Part shown: positions 6,942-7,052 of the stretch, one piece after another
Position numbering within the stretch: the first letter of the stretch is position 1
Layout of the letters: each line of letters opens with the position of its first letter
Assembly (NCBI GenBank): GCA_051657745.1
Contig: JBOFLG010000013.1
Span: forward strand, 1 to 7,052
DNA length: 7,052 bases
Source: JBOFLG01 sp051657745
Lineage (GTDB): Bacteria; Actinomycetota; Actinomycetes; Actinomycetales; Dermatophilaceae
Reading direction: 5' to 3'
Notes under the pieces: generated by a model
The model's input: the letters and a program-made list of their open reading frames with translations, nothing else
The model's database searches: none
What the model was told of the DNA's origin: nothing
Translations under genes and position numbers: made by a program

Positions 6942-7052
6942 TCAGCGACCGCTGTAGTTGGGAGACTCCGCGGTCATCTGTACGCCGTGCGGGTGCGACT
7001 CGGTGAGTGACGCCGAGGTGATCCGGACGAAGCGACCGTTCTCCTGCAGCTC
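6942..7052 (-). CDS. guaB: IMP dehydrogenase, C-terminal 36 residues (partial, runs off right edge)
   Basis: The minus-strand frame from the window edge reads ELQENGRFVRITSASLTESH, then PHGVQMTAESPNYSGR and TGA at 6942-6944. This is the conserved C-terminus of actinobacterial IMP dehydrogenase (FVRIT, ESHPH, Q-T-E-PNY). It is the GuaB2-like catalytic type, the NAD-dependent oxidation of IMP to XMP that is the committed step of guanine nucleotide synthesis in the cytoplasm. The tail helps close the active-site flap and monovalent-cation region. No frameshift is visible in the part present. It is the only housekeeping gene in the window and marks where the decayed region meets conserved chromosome. 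Confidence 0.88.
   Translation of the reverse strand, partial: ELQENGRFVRITSASLTESHPHGVQMTAESPNYSGR

Overview
The window is GC-rich (about two thirds G+C) and looks like actinobacterial chromosome. The evidence is a GuaB-type (IMP dehydrogenase) C-terminus at the right edge, a GyrI-like MerR regulator, an LtrA-family membrane protein, a FitA/VapB-type antitoxin and an actinobacterial-style IS110 element. There are few intact genes and much decay: two transposase remnants, a broken hydrolase and a broken ltrA.

Left part (1-1234). A FitA/VapB-like ribbon-helix-helix antitoxin gene begins at 120 on the minus strand and runs off the left edge. A palindrome sits directly upstream of its ribosome binding site. 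About 430 bp follow in which I recognise no gene. Next comes a minus-strand alpha/beta-hydrolase (PldB/lysophospholipase-like) pseudogene, 558-1141. Its middle, including the nucleophile elbow, is gone and its two halves are in different frames.

Middle (1235-3248). A minus-strand two-gene operon encodes a MerR/GyrI-like regulator (2448-1612) and a small VOC (glyoxalase-fold) protein (1615-1235), overlapping by ATGA. The regulator has a MerR-type promoter with a 19-bp spacer, a dyad in the spacer, and a predicted transcription start at the ATG. Immediately upstream is a degraded IS1380-family transposase (2511-2916) readable only by switching between all three frames, then about 300 bp with no recognised gene. 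That stretch ends in a large inverted repeat behind the next gene.

Centre right (3249-4762). An intact minus-strand gene encodes a 461-residue exported protein with a TEP-rich linker and a probable glycoside-hydrolase-like barrel of unknown specificity. Its upstream region carries an operator-like cluster of CGGTC/GACCG half-sites.

Right (4763-7052). A plus-strand ltrA gene has been split by an IS110-family element of about 1.53 kb (roughly 4875-6407). The two ltrA pieces join at the expected place in the family alignment, but each carries a further frameshift and the C-terminal half is missing. The IS110 transposase (minus strand) is itself dead: it has several single-base indels and lacks the segment that normally carries the conserved serine. 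It contains a seven-copy GGTCGT hexamer that adds a Gly-Arg tract. The 306 bp upstream of the transposase is where IS110-group elements encode their bridge RNA. The window ends with the C-terminus of guaB on the minus strand, converging on ltrA, with a perfect 13-bp inverted repeat between them.

The likely functional units are the antitoxin, the MerR-VOC operon, the exported protein and guaB; the rest is decaying. Many of the frameshifts are single-base, so sequencing error should be excluded before the decay is taken as biological.
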